The notes under the pieces: generated by a model
Databases searched by the model: none
Told to the model about the DNA's origin: nothing
The model's input: only the letters and a program-made list of their open reading frames with translations
Part shown: positions 6,729-14,253 of the stretch, in pieces
How positions within the stretch are numbered: position 1 is the first letter of the stretch
Layout: each line of letters starts with the position of its first letter
NCBI GenBank assembly: GCA_945863825.1
Contig: CAMBBY010000001.1
Coordinates: 1-20,953, forward strand
Direction of reading: 5' to 3'
Origin: an uncultured Prevotella sp.
GTDB taxonomy: Bacteria; Bacteroidota; Bacteroidia; Bacteroidales; Bacteroidaceae
DNA: 20,953 bases
Program-made: the position numbers and the translations under genes

Positions 6729-9635
6729 TTACATTTCAAACAGATTACCCGTTGCCACTGAATACGAAACCTTGCACTGGTTGCAGATATCAGTAATCGT
6801 AGCGCCACTTCCACTCAACGAGTAGAATACGCTCTCGCCTACCAACACATACTCCCAGGTGCGATTCATTCTATCCCCAGGCACCAGGGCATTGATTTTC
6901 TTGATCCATTCCACAGTAGCCGTCTGCTTCTGGCGCACGTTCACATCATCCACCTTGTCATCGCCCTTGGTCTCAATCAGATAAACCTTATCAGCCGTAG
7001 CCACGATGAAATCAGGATGATACGTTGCCATCAAGCCATCCTTCCTCACATAGAAGATGATGGCAAAGGAATGACCGCTCTCATTGATCTTCAGAAATCT
7101 TTCTACCTCGGCATCCCTATCCAGAAACTCGATGAATGCCTTTTCCAATCCTCCACCATGAGATGGATAACCCAGACGGGGATAGATGCACTTCTGCACC
7201 TCCATGGAATAAGACTCCCTCATCTTGATGGCTTTGAGCGAAGAGAAAGCCGTATGACTCACCTCAGCATCTATCGTGGTCAAGCGACTCTGCATCTTAT
7301 AGATGGCCACGGCAAACTGCTCCACGATATGCTTCGTTACGATGCCATCCTTCGCCAGCAATATCTTCCAGTCGCTTCCCTGGAAAGGGTCGAAAGGCAT
7401 GGCGAAAAGCTTCTCCCTGATGTACCAGTCCATCACCTGCACCGTTTGTGCCCCATTGATCTGAATGGTCGGGAAACCCTGGCGACGACAGTTTTCAAAG
7501 CGCAGGGTTACTACCCTCAGCAACTTCTGCAGATACTCATTATATCCGCTGGCATTGAAGAGATTGGCCGTTACCTTATACTTGCCAAAAGTGGTCTTGG
7601 TCAGAGATTCCTGCGATACGAAGGTCTCGCCCTCTTTTGCCAGGAACTTGCGGAGCAAAGGCAGCGGATACATCGTAAATGGCTGCAAATCTTCTAAATC
7701 TATTTCTGCATCCTCAAATTCATCGATGGAATCATGCAGGATAACCGGCCATTGGAAATCATACTTCTCAAAATCCTCACGAAGTCCCACGGTAAGAATA
7801 TCGCCAGTGGCTCCTCCTGTACCCACGTCGCCTTCATCCACAGCCACCAAGCCCTGATCCTGCAAATCATCATAGAACTTGATGAAAGCCGGATGCTCCA
7901 CAATGGACAAGGTGTCGATATAGGTGCGGGGAGGCTGATGGTTCTTCAAAACCCTGAGGCGGTCTTCACGCTTGATGTCGATATAATCAGACTCTCGCCA
8001 CATCAGTCGCAAACCTCTGCCCACCAACTGCTCCAGCAGGATTGGCGCCTGCGAAGAACGGAGCGGAACGAGCACACAGATGTTGTTGACGTCGAAGCCC
8101 TCACGGAGCATCAGCACCGAGATGACCACCTTCGGACTCTTATACCTATCTATATCGAAGAGCTTCTTCTTGATTTCCTGCCATTCCTCATCCTTCACCT
8201 CGCCCTGCTTGTTGCTGTCGATGGTCACGATGTCTTCATCTTCCAGACCTTCCGACTTCAGAAACTCTTCTACAAAAGGAGATACCGTAGTGTCCTGACA
8301 GACGATGAGCATCTTCGGATTCTTAGACGCATCGTTCTTCAGGAATTCTTCTTCCAGTTTGTTCAGCTTGGTCAATCCAGCACGGAGCATCATGCGCTGA
8401 CCCTCGCTCAGCCCTACCACCTTTCCCTGCTCATCACGCTCGGCGTTGTAATCCAGATTCTCCAGTTCGGTGAGTTCCTGTCGACGGTCGAGCAGCAACA
8501 GCTTCACCAGTCCCTGCTTCATCGCCATAGGCAAGTCGAAGTCAACGATGATATGCGGGAAGAAGAGTTTCACCTGCTTCTCTCCGGCACCCTTTGTATC
8601 AAAAGGAGTAGCAGAGAAATCCACCTGTATGAATCGTGTGCCCTTGGTGGCGCTGATGGCATTCAAGCCTCTTTGCCATTCCACCTCCTCGGTTTCGCCA
8701 TTACGCTTGATTTCGTGGATATGATGAGCCTCATCATTGATTACCATCAAATCCTTTAAGCCCGCCAGATATTCCAGTTCGGTGCCACCCAAGGCACGGC
8801 GGTCGAGCATGCCGAGGTCGTTGCCCGCCGACTTGCCCGGACGGATAGGCAACAGGTCGCTGATGATTTCAGAAGGCGTCACCATGCTGGAATCGTCCAT
8901 TTCCTCATCCTGCTCCTTCTCTTCCATCTGATTTTCAAACAGATGCCAGTTGGTCAGTGCAATCAGCCCCTCGCCAGTGGTTTTCTTGCCGATGCCATCC
9001 TCCTTGGTCACCACATTGTTCTGGATAAACGAAAACACCTCGTCACGATAACGCTCGGGGATGAACACATCCTGATTCATGTAGTAGTCGTTGGTCTGAG
9101 GGTCGCGATACTCCTCGTCGCGCTTCTTTCTGCCGCAGAAGGCATCCAGCAGACGGTCGTAAACAATCAGACCCGGAGCCACGATTAGGAACTTCTGTGT
9201 AAATCGTCCACTCTCCACATCCTCATGCCGGGCATTCAGCATCTGCCAGATTATCAGGGCATGCATCACCCACGTTTTTCCCGTGCCCGTAGCCATCTTC
9301 ACAGCATACTTAGGCATCTGATATTTAGGCTTGGCAAGCTGAGCCAGGTCGGCCCTATCCATCAGTTCCGGGATGATGCCCTGATAGGCATCCATCACGC
9401 AGTTTTCTCCCATCACTTCGTGCAGATAGATGATATTGAGGATAGCCTGTCGCTGTCCCTCATGGAAGTTTCTCTCACGCTCGTTGCAGAAACCCTCTCC
9501 AAACCAATAGTTCAAGAGCGAAGCGGTGGTTGGGGTCACCTGCTCCAGCATCTCCCCACTCTTCCAGGCTGCATTGACCACATCGGTGAGTCGATGCGCC
9601 AATTCCAAAGATATATTACTTGAATTGATAGCCAT
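6729..9635 (-). CDS. res: Type III restriction enzyme, helicase/endonuclease subunit Res
   Basis: At 968 residues this is normal for a type III Res. The SF2 helicase motifs are in order: Walker A MATGTGKT (about 114-121), DEAH box (301-304), SAT motif (341-343) and motif VI QLVGRGLR (536-543). Near the C-terminus lies a PD-(D/E)xK nuclease site, HPDFIV with D875 and then ETK with E888 and K890. The protein translocates or switches on DNA using ATP and cuts when the Mod partner meets unmethylated sites in inverse orientation. All catalytic residues I could check are present, so it appears intact. It starts 28 bases after the mod stop and ends before a strong terminator, forming a mod-res operon. 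Base composition is GC-rich and even, like the outer parts of mod. Confidence 0.95.
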   Translation of the reverse strand: MAINSSNISLELAHRLTDVVNAAWKSGEMLEQVTPTTASLLNYWFGEGFCNERERNFHEGQRQAILNIIYLHEVMGENCVMDAYQGIIPELMDRADLAQLAKPKYQMPKYAVKMATGTGKTWVMHALIIWQMLNARHEDVESGRFTQKFLIVAPGLIVYDRLLDAFCGRKKRDEEYRDPQTNDYYMNQDVFIPERYRDEVFSFIQNNVVTKEDGIGKKTTGEGLIALTNWHLFENQMEEKEQDEEMDDSSMVTPSEIISDLLPIRPGKSAGNDLGMLDRRALGGTELEYLAGLKDLMVINDEAHHIHEIKRNGETEEVEWQRGLNAISATKGTRFIQVDFSATPFDTKGAGEKQVKLFFPHIIVDFDLPMAMKQGLVKLLLLDRRQELTELENLDYNAERDEQGKVVGLSEGQRMMLRAGLTKLNKLEEEFLKNDASKNPKMLIVCQDTTVSPFVEEFLKSEGLEDEDIVTIDSNKQGEVKDEEWQEIKKKLFDIDRYKSPKVVISVLMLREGFDVNNICVLVPLRSSQAPILLEQLVGRGLRLMWRESDYIDIKREDRLRVLKNHQPPRTYIDTLSIVEHPAFIKFYDDLQDQGLVAVDEGDVGTGGATGDILTVGLREDFEKYDFQWPVILHDSIDEFEDAEIDLEDLQPFTMYPLPLLRKFLAKEGETFVSQESLTKTTFGKYKVTANLFNASGYNEYLQKLLRVVTLRFENCRRQGFPTIQINGAQTVQVMDWYIREKLFAMPFDPFQGSDWKILLAKDGIVTKHIVEQFAVAIYKMQSRLTTIDAEVSHTAFSSLKAIKMRESYSMEVQKCIYPRLGYPSHGGGLEKAFIEFLDRDAEVERFLKINESGHSFAIIFYVRKDGLMATYHPDFIVATADKVYLIETKGDDKVDDVNVRQKQTATVEWIKKINALVPGDRMNRTWEYVLVGESVFYSLSGSGATITDICNQCKVSYSVATGNLFEM

Positions 9636-9663
9636 AGTCGTAATCTCCTATTCGTTCTTAACA

Positions 9664-11574
9664 CTAACACTTCACATCCAGGATAACCTGACTCTCGAAT
9701 CCGAACACATCCACCGCCTTGACGCAGACTTTTCGCTCGTCCTTATGCGGCATGGCAATTCTGGTGGAATATACGCAGTGCAGCGGGTCGCTGTCGTTAT
9801 CCACGTTCTCACGATAATCCTGCCAAGTGCTTCTGAAGGTATCGCCATCATAATCAGGGTCGATGCTCCAATATTCTATCAGCGAAAGAGGGTCCTGCTC
9901 CATCACCTGCTGCAGCTTCTCCTTGTCCTTATCATCCAGCGGGATATTATCTGGCGAGAGCAGCACATAGTTGTTGAGACTGATGTCGAGTTCATCCTCG
10001 CCATTGCTGTTCATGGTTACTTGCACTGGGTTCACCACCAGATACTGCAAAGAAGAGAAGCGCACGGTTTTGTCGGCGATGAGCTTCTTGAAACCTTTCT
10101 TAGATAGCTTGTCGAGCAGATCGGGCGGAATCACCAGCACCTCTACATTGCTGTTCTTATATTTCTCGATGGCTTGCGAGATGTCGAAGGCAAAGTTCCA
10201 ACCGAGCACGATAACTTTATCCCAGTCGCCGCCAAGCAGAGAGGCCTTGGCTTCTACGGCACGGCGAACGGTAGCAGCAGTGGTCAGGCGGTTAGGACTA
10301 TCCACCATCACCAGGTTTCGGGTGCCCTTGACGTAGCCAAAGTTTCTGTCGCTCACCTGTTCTGGGGAGAATGGCAAGGCACCGAAGAGGCCTAAGACTA
10401 CCTGAGAGAGATCGCCCACTCGGCGGAGTTTCTTGTTGTTATGGAAAGCCTCTTTCTGATAGTCGCCGATGCTCTGATAGAGGAACGGATTTACTTCCTG
10501 GTCGATGAAACGCTTGCGCATGACGAGGGATGCCGGCTTGCCGATGTCACAGGTAATCCAGCGACGGCCCAGCTTTTCGGCAACCGCTGCTGTGGTGCCG
10601 CTGCCACCGAAGAAATCACAAACGAGGTCGCCTTCGTTGGAAGATGCCTTGATAATACGTTCGAGGAGTTTTTTAGGTTTCTGAGTTGCATAACCCACAT
10701 TTTCACCAGGATATCGTGATGCTCGTTGAATATCAATCCACCAATCTTCAGGCACTTTTCCGTTCTCATTTAGAACTATTTCTGAAAAATTCATCCCTTC
10801 TCTTCCGATAACATTTCTAGTTGCCCTATCCAAACTACCAGCAGCATAAGGAATACGAATATCATCTTTATTGAATACTAATTTTGAATTGTTAGTATAC
10901 CGAAATATCACGTCGTGTTTTTTAGGAAAATCAGAAGTCACATTAGAAGCAGCAGTATAGCACCAAACTATTTCGTTATGAAAGTTTTCTTTCCCAAATA
11001 TTTCATCCAACATTATTTTAACATAATGTCCAACGTGCCAATCTATATGTACATAAATGGTTCCTCTTTCAGAAAGTAATTCTTTCATCAAAACTAACCT
11101 CGGATATAACATTTTCAGATAAGAGATAGTTCCTTCTTCCCATGTATCAGCATAAGCAAACTGCTCTATAACAGTAGGCTTCTGCTGTAAATCCAATCCT
11201 GGCAACTTAATCTTCGTTCTATAATCCGCCTTAGAATCAAACGGCGGGTCGATATAGATCAAATCCACTTTTCCCCTTAAAGAAGGCAAGCCCGTCTGAG
11301 GGTCTCCGGCAAGCAGCGCCTGCATGGTCAGGAGATTATCACCATACACCAGACGATTCATCCAACTCCCCCCATCCAGGGCGGCATTGAATGCATTAGG
11401 GATATTGGGAACTTGTCCACGGAAGAATCCGGAGACATCCTTGCGAGGCAACACCAGCTCATTGGTCTGTAACCCAATACGTGTGCCACTGCTCAATCGC
11501 TCGATGATGCGCTGAGCCTCTTGCCTACCTTCGCTTGCAATGCGAGGTAGCTCTTCAATCAATGATTTTGCCAT
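9664..11574 (-). CDS. mod: Type III DNA methyltransferase subunit Mod (N6-adenine, beta class)
   Basis: This 636-residue protein has the beta-class order. Catalytic motif IV, DPPF, is at 109-112 in [11 protein letters not shown], a target-recognition region follows at about 113-300, and the AdoMet motif I is DFFGGSGTT at 320-328. It methylates adenine in the recognition site and gives Res its specificity. The recognition region (roughly bases 10690-11240) is far poorer in GC than its flanks: I counted 33 percent GC over 10741-11160 against about 60 percent in the 60-base blocks at 11281 and 10561. This suggests the specificity module was replaced by recombination. The ATG at 11574 sits directly beside a hairpin (11576-11604) and after a structured leader of about 360 bases. 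res follows by 28 bases. Confidence 0.95.
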   Translation of the reverse strand: MAKSLIEELPRIASEGRQEAQRIIERLSSGTRIGLQTNELVLPRKDVSGFFRGQVPNIPNAFNAALDGGSWMNRLVYGDNLLTMQALLAGDPQTGLPSLRGKVDLIYIDPPFDSKADYRTKIKLPGLDLQQKPTVIEQFAYADTWEEGTISYLKMLYPRLVLMKELLSERGTIYVHIDWHVGHYVKIMLDEIFGKENFHNEIVWCYTAASNVTSDFPKKHDVIFRYTNNSKLVFNKDDIRIPYAAGSLDRATRNVIGREGMNFSEIVLNENGKVPEDWWIDIQRASRYPGENVGYATQKPKKLLERIIKASSNEGDLVCDFFGGSGTTAAVAEKLGRRWITCDIGKPASLVMRKRFIDQEVNPFLYQSIGDYQKEAFHNNKKLRRVGDLSQVVLGLFGALPFSPEQVSDRNFGYVKGTRNLVMVDSPNRLTTAATVRRAVEAKASLLGGDWDKVIVLGWNFAFDISQAIEKYKNSNVEVLVIPPDLLDKLSKKGFKKLIADKTVRFSSLQYLVVNPVQVTMNSNGEDELDISLNNYVLLSPDNIPLDDKDKEKLQQVMEQDPLSLIEYWSIDPDYDGDTFRSTWQDYRENVDNDSDPLHCVYSTRIAMPHKDERKVCVKAVDVFGFESQVILDVKC

Positions 11575-11575
11575 A

Positions 11576-11604
11576 GCATTAAAGCTTAAATATAGTTTTA
11601 ATGC
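11576..11604 (-). promoter_or_regulatory. Hairpin abutting the mod start codon
   Basis: GCATTAAA (11576-11583) and TTTAATGC (11597-11604) form a perfect 8-base-pair stem with a 13-base loop. It covers the whole region where the mod ribosome-binding site must lie, one base from the ATG. It could reduce translation unless opened. That role is inferred. Confidence 0.5.
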
Positions 11605-11633
11605 GTAGCATGCTATTCTTTAAAACGAAGACT

Positions 11634-11798
11634 CCACCAAGCACCCAAACGCAAGAACGTGGACAGTTCAACTCATCCACGTTCAGAGGTACTTGGCGGA
11701 AACCTATGTATACAGACAAGTCGAACGCCCACGTATATCGCAGGCGCTCGCACATTTATTCATGTATACATTCTTTCCACCGCCAAGTTTCCTGAACG
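11634..11798. repeat. Three related copies of a ~24-base unit (two direct, one inverted)
   Basis: The unit CCRCCAAG..CC..GAACGT occurs at 11634-11663 (plus), 11676-11699 (inverted) and 11780-11799 (plus). The middle copy can pair with either neighbour. ATGTATACA arms (11706-11714 and 11763-11771) and a GC-rich hairpin (11722-11750) lie between the second and third copies. Confidence 0.7.
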
Positions 11799-11943
11799 TT
11801 TATCGAATAAACAGCAAACGCTATTTTTTAACCCACAAAAACAGACGTCATCGCCCGAGGGCGAATCAATCCAAATGCAAAGTAAATGCAAACAAGCACA
11901 ATGAAAGCCTGCTTTCAAATTGACGAGTGCAACTTTGTTTCTG

Positions 11944-11974
11944 CAAAGATACTGCAAAAAAAAGAGATTACAAA
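11944..11974 (-). promoter_or_regulatory. Promoter of the mod-res operon
   Basis: On the minus strand, TTTG (11974-11971), a 19-base spacer and TATCTTTG (11951-11944) match the Bacteroidetes promoter exactly. It lies 370 bases upstream of the mod ATG, hence the unusually long leader. It diverges from the toxin-antitoxin promoter, with only 70 bases between their -33 elements. Confidence 0.8.
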
Positions 11975-12044
11975 AAGAATCGCCACCTTTTTAATATTAT
12001 CCCCCTGTTTTTGCTTGCGAAATCAAAATATTCTTCTCAAAATC

Positions 12045-12075
12045 TTTGGAGTATCAATTATTATCTGTAACTTTG
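12045..12075 (+). promoter_or_regulatory. Promoter of the toxin-antitoxin pair
   Basis: TTTG (12045-12048), a 19-base spacer and TAACTTTG (12068-12075) are an exact match to the Bacteroidetes consensus. The 10-base palindrome CTTTGCAAAG (12071-12080) overlaps the -7 element and likely start site, so it is a possible operator for autoregulation. Confidence 0.8.
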
Positions 12076-12103
12076 CAAAGTGAAATGTTTAAAAATTACA
12101 ATT

Positions 12104-12328
12104 ATGGCAACACAAGTATTACAATTCAATCAGGCCCAACAGGCTGTGCTCAATGTTATCTCTTGTTTGCAGTCGGAACAAGACCTGGAAGACTTGAAAC
12201 GAACATTAATAAAATTCATGAATGATCGCTTGCAGCGAGAAATGGATAAGCTTTGGGAATCTGGCGAAATGAGCAATGAAAAGTTGCAGGAAATGCAGTC
12301 TGAACATTCGCGCACAGCTTACAAATAG
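12104..12328 (+). CDS. Small antitoxin partner of the PIN toxin
   Basis: This 74-residue protein is mostly helical and charged. It begins MATQVLQFNQAQQAVLNVIS, then has a heptad-like stretch (SEQDLEDLKRTLIKFMNDRL) and a Lys/Glu-rich tail. The size, its place directly before a PIN-domain gene (7 bases apart) and the own promoter identify it as the likely antitoxin, although I do not recognise a named family. The ATG at 12104 is preferred over the GTG at 12080 in the same frame, because the promoter places the transcription start at about 12081, after that GTG. It should bind and inhibit the toxin, and may repress the promoter through the palindrome at 12071-12080. No classical DNA-binding motif is obvious, so that last point is uncertain. 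Confidence 0.75.
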   Translation: MATQVLQFNQAQQAVLNVISCLQSEQDLEDLKRTLIKFMNDRLQREMDKLWESGEMSNEKLQEMQSEHSRTAYK

Positions 12329-12335
12329 ACAGACT

Positions 12336-12761
12336 ATGCAGAGAAATATAGTCTTAGATACCAATTGTCTCTTGCAGATAATTGCAAGAAAAAGCAAGAA
12401 TTATTTCTTATGGGAAGGATTCTTGAATGGAGACTATTGCCTTTGCTATACAACAGAAATACTAGAAGAATACGAAGAAATACTTTGTCTTAAAACAAAT
12501 CGTTTAATTGCAACTATGGTATTGGAGATTATAACTCAAGCTCCGAATACCCAAAGAATTGATGCTCATTATCACTGGAATCTTATTACCCAGGATCCCG
12601 ATGACAATAAGTTTGTGGATTGTGCAGTCTTTGCCAATGCCGATTTCATTGTATCTGATGATAAACATTTCAAAGAAGTAGAAGACATCGATTTCCCTAT
12701 AGTAATAGTAGTGAGATTAGAAGAGTTTGCCAGATTATACCGAAATCTTGATGCAAACTAA
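12336..12761 (+). CDS. PIN-domain toxin (COG1569-type putative ribonuclease)
   Basis: This 141-residue protein is a single PIN domain. The opening VLDTNCLLQ holds the first metal-binding acid (D8), an acidic residue lies in the TTEILEEYEEIL helix (about E44), and the end has DPDDNKFVDCAVFANADFIV followed by SDD, giving the remaining acids near D95 and D108. The catalytic set is thus complete. PIN toxins cut RNA with Mg/Mn ions and arrest translation. The real start is the ATG at 12336, which gives the normal PIN N-terminus; an ATG upstream at 12276 would overlap the antitoxin in another frame. It lies 7 bases behind the antitoxin gene and is followed by a terminator after 85 bases. Confidence 0.87.
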   Translation: MQRNIVLDTNCLLQIIARKSKNYFLWEGFLNGDYCLCYTTEILEEYEEILCLKTNRLIATMVLEIITQAPNTQRIDAHYHWNLITQDPDDNKFVDCAVFANADFIVSDDKHFKEVEDIDFPIVIVVRLEEFARLYRNLDAN

Positions 12762-12846
12762 TAGAAGAAACAGAATCGCTGCCTCCAAGCATCTCAGGAA
12801 AATGCAAGAAGACCATATCATTATTCTATCCGATTAATTCACAAAG

Positions 12847-12890
12847 AAAAATCCTCGCTACGAACACAACGATTCGTAACGAGGATTTTT
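12847..12890. terminator. Bidirectional terminator between the PIN toxin and udk
   Basis: AAAAATCCTCG (12847-12857) pairs with CGAGGATTTTT (12880-12890), an 11-base-pair stem. After one C-A mismatch the stem continues as TACGAA with TTCGTA. A-tracts and T-tracts at both ends let it work in both directions between convergent genes. It marks the right edge of the defence segment. Confidence 0.88.
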
Positions 12891-12918
12891 ATTGCTAAGA
12901 CAATTTGCCTGAGAACGA

Positions 12919-13554
12919 TTATTTGTCGAGTTTCTCCACCAATCCTGTCACATAACTGCAAAGGATTCCGATACCCTTCTCGTTTTCACCACCCTGCGGA
13001 ATGATGATGTCTGCATAACGCTTGGTGGGTTCGATAAACTGCTCGTGCATAGGTTTCAGCACCTTCAGATATCTGTCCACAACCATCGAAACCGTACGAC
13101 CTCTGTCTATTGTATCGCGCTGGATATTGCGGATGAGTCGCTCGTCAGGGTCAGCATCCACGAAAACCTTCAGGTCCATCAGGTCACGCAGCTTCTTGTT
13201 GAGCAAGGTCATGATTCCCTCGATGATGATGACCGGCTTCGGTTCCACATGGATTGTCTCCTTCTCACGATTACATTTCAGATAACTGTAAGTAGGCTGT
13301 TCGATAGCAATTCCATTGCGTAAATCAGCCAACTGCTTATGGAGTAATTTCCAGTCGAAAGCATCAGGATGATCGAAGTTGATAGCATGTCGCTCCTCAT
13401 CCGTCATTCCCGTCGTGTCATTATAATAGGAATCCAGAGGAACCACAGCCACATAATGAGGAGGCAAAGCATCCACGATTTTCTTGACCACAGTTGTCTT
13501 GCCCGAACCGGTTCCTCCTGCAATACCGATAATCGTTATTTTATCTTTTTCCAT
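12919..13554 (-). CDS. udk: Uridine kinase
   Basis: This 211-residue protein phosphorylates uridine and cytidine to UMP and CMP in pyrimidine salvage, in the cytoplasm. The P-loop is GGTGSGKTT (13-21). The nucleoside site motifs follow: PLDSYYND, then NFDHPDAFDW, then PTYSY and the IIIEGI strand that carries the Walker B-like acid. The lid arginines lie in RLIRNIQRDTIDRGR. Length and motifs are standard, and the gene is intact. It lies 75 bases after the glycosylase-family gene on the same strand with no clear promoter in between, so it may be read from upstream. The gap contains the palindrome GTACGCGTAC (13578-13587) and the 20-base repeat. Confidence 0.95.
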   Translation of the reverse strand: MEKDKITIIGIAGGTGSGKTTVVKKIVDALPPHYVAVVPLDSYYNDTTGMTDEERHAINFDHPDAFDWKLLHKQLADLRNGIAIEQPTYSYLKCNREKETIHVEPKPVIIIEGIMTLLNKKLRDLMDLKVFVDADPDERLIRNIQRDTIDRGRTVSMVVDRYLKVLKPMHEQFIEPTKRYADIIIPQGGENEKGIGILCSYVTGLVEKLDK

Positions 13555-13585
13555 AGATTCGTTAATATTAATTTATTGTACGCGT

Positions 13586-13605
13586 ACCTTATTATATATA
13601 TAGAA
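13586..13605. repeat. 20-base AT-rich element, copy 2
   Basis: Identical to 5751-5770. It overlaps the right end of the palindrome GTACGCGTAC (13578-13587) and lies in the gap upstream of udk. Relative to the following gene it is in the opposite orientation from copy 1. Confidence 0.6.
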
Positions 13606-13629
13606 TAAACCCAGAGATCTCATCAGAAA

Positions 13630-14199
13630 TCAAAGAATATCATCAAACATTCTCTTGTAGAATTCTGCTTTTTTCTCAACTGCCAAAGGATAAGCCCGGC
13701 TGCTGCTCGGCATTCTATAGAGCCTCAACGTGCGATTCTCGAAAGAAAACTCCACGTATCCTCCCATGGCAGGAGTCTCAGTAATACCATAATGTTCAGA
13801 AAACACCTTGGTAGCCAACTGTCCTGCCGTCAGCACCGCTTTACATTCTGGCAAAGCTCGCAGCATTCCATCCAGATCAGACTGTTCCACGATTTTCAAA
13901 TCCTTGTCAGAAGCCGTATTCTTGGTACGAATCACTTTCTGCGCCGTATCAAAGAGAGCAACTCCCTTTTCTCCAAGAAATTTCTTGATAGCCTCCAGCC
14001 TGTATTGCTTATGCTCTACATCCACGAAATGAAGTTTATCTCCAAAAAAGATAATTCCAAAGATGCGCCACATATCATTCTGAAAATTAGGATAATACCA
14101 GGGAATGCACCAGCGCTTGGGTGAAGGCGGGAAAGTACCGAGCATCAGGAGATACGCATTCTTGGGTAACCAAGGTTCGAAAGGATGATTCTCTATCAT
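13630..14199 (-). CDS. Uracil-DNA glycosylase family protein
   Basis: The 189-residue protein fits the UDG superfamily fold. Motif 1 is LGTFPPSP at about 20-27, in place of the GxxPS-like water-activating loop, and motif 2 near residues 163-167 is MPSSSRAYP, in place of the NPSP/HPSP-type loop. An aromatic-rich stretch, WYYPNFQNDMWRIFG, follows motif 1, as in MUG-like and related single-domain members common in Bacteroidetes. Members remove uracil or other damaged bases from DNA; the exact substrate is unknown, and the motif 1 acid or asparagine of the well-studied enzymes is not obvious. The ATG at 14199 is supported by the conserved PWLPKNAYLLMLGTFPP spacing. It lies 54 bases after the secreted phosphoesterase gene, possibly in one operon with udk. 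Confidence 0.8.
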   Translation of the reverse strand: MIENHPFEPWLPKNAYLLMLGTFPPSPKRWCIPWYYPNFQNDMWRIFGIIFFGDKLHFVDVEHKQYRLEAIKKFLGEKGVALFDTAQKVIRTKNTASDKDLKIVEQSDLDGMLRALPECKAVLTAGQLATKVFSEHYGITETPAMGGYVEFSFENRTLRLYRMPSSSRAYPLAVEKKAEFYKRMFDDIL

Positions 14200-14210
14200 T
14201 TTCTTTCCTT

Positions 14211-14246
14211 ATTTTTTTACCTTTTTACTTTTTTACCTTTTTACCT
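14211..14246. repeat. T-rich tandem repeat (units of T4-7 followed by ACC)
   Basis: Four consecutive units of 7-10 bases, of the type TTTTTACC, fill most of the gap between the phosphoesterase and glycosylase genes. In the transcript they read as GGTAAAAA repeats. Such tracts are prone to slippage and lie just before the ATG at 14199. Confidence 0.7.
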
Positions 14247-14253
14247 TTAAAAA

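Larger units (their letters stand above)
11575..11937 (-). promoter_or_regulatory. Long structured 5' leader of the mod-res operon
   Basis: No convincing gene fits this stretch. It holds many stems, given in plus-strand positions: 11576-11583 with 11597-11604 (8 bp, 1 base from the mod ATG); palindrome 11606-11615; 11634-11645 with 11688-11699 and, inside it, 11655-11663 with 11676-11684 (9 bp perfect); 11722-11729 with 11743-11750; 11706-11714 with 11763-11771; 11680-11699 with 11780-11798; 11851-11856 with 11859-11864; 11902-11908 with 11911-11917. All three mismatches I found in the longer stems are A-C on the plus strand and so G-U in the minus-strand RNA, which favours an RNA made toward mod. 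The segment 11676-11699 has two mutually exclusive partners, as in attenuators. Function is inferred. The 11634-11798 part may also be a dispersed genomic repeat. Confidence 0.55.

Noticed and set aside
7734..8759. Open frame of 341 codons on the plus strand
   Set aside because: It lies wholly inside res, whose motifs and length fit a type III enzyme. The plus-strand product has no recognisable motif and is rich in His/Gln/Leu, as antisense frames often are.
11634..11798. Inverted repeats as ends of an insertion sequence
   Set aside because: The enclosed space is far too small for a transposase and no target-site duplication is seen. A tiny non-autonomous element cannot be excluded and is noted in the findings.
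11601..11923. Several overlapping small frames (63-81 codons) in the mod leader
   Set aside because: Their products have no shared motif. The DNA is full of inverted repeats and lies downstream of a good minus-strand promoter, so a leader RNA explains it better.
12080..12103. GTG start 8 codons upstream in the antitoxin frame
   Set aside because: The transcription start predicted from the promoter at 12045-12075 lies at or after this GTG, so it would not be on the message. The ATG at 12104 is used.
12276..12335. Longer toxin start inside the antitoxin gene
   Set aside because: It would add 20 residues without match to PIN proteins, while the ATG at 12336 gives the normal start just before VLDTN.
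14211..14246. T-rich tandem units as a CRISPR array
   Set aside because: Units are only 7-10 bases, with no spacers and no cas genes nearby.
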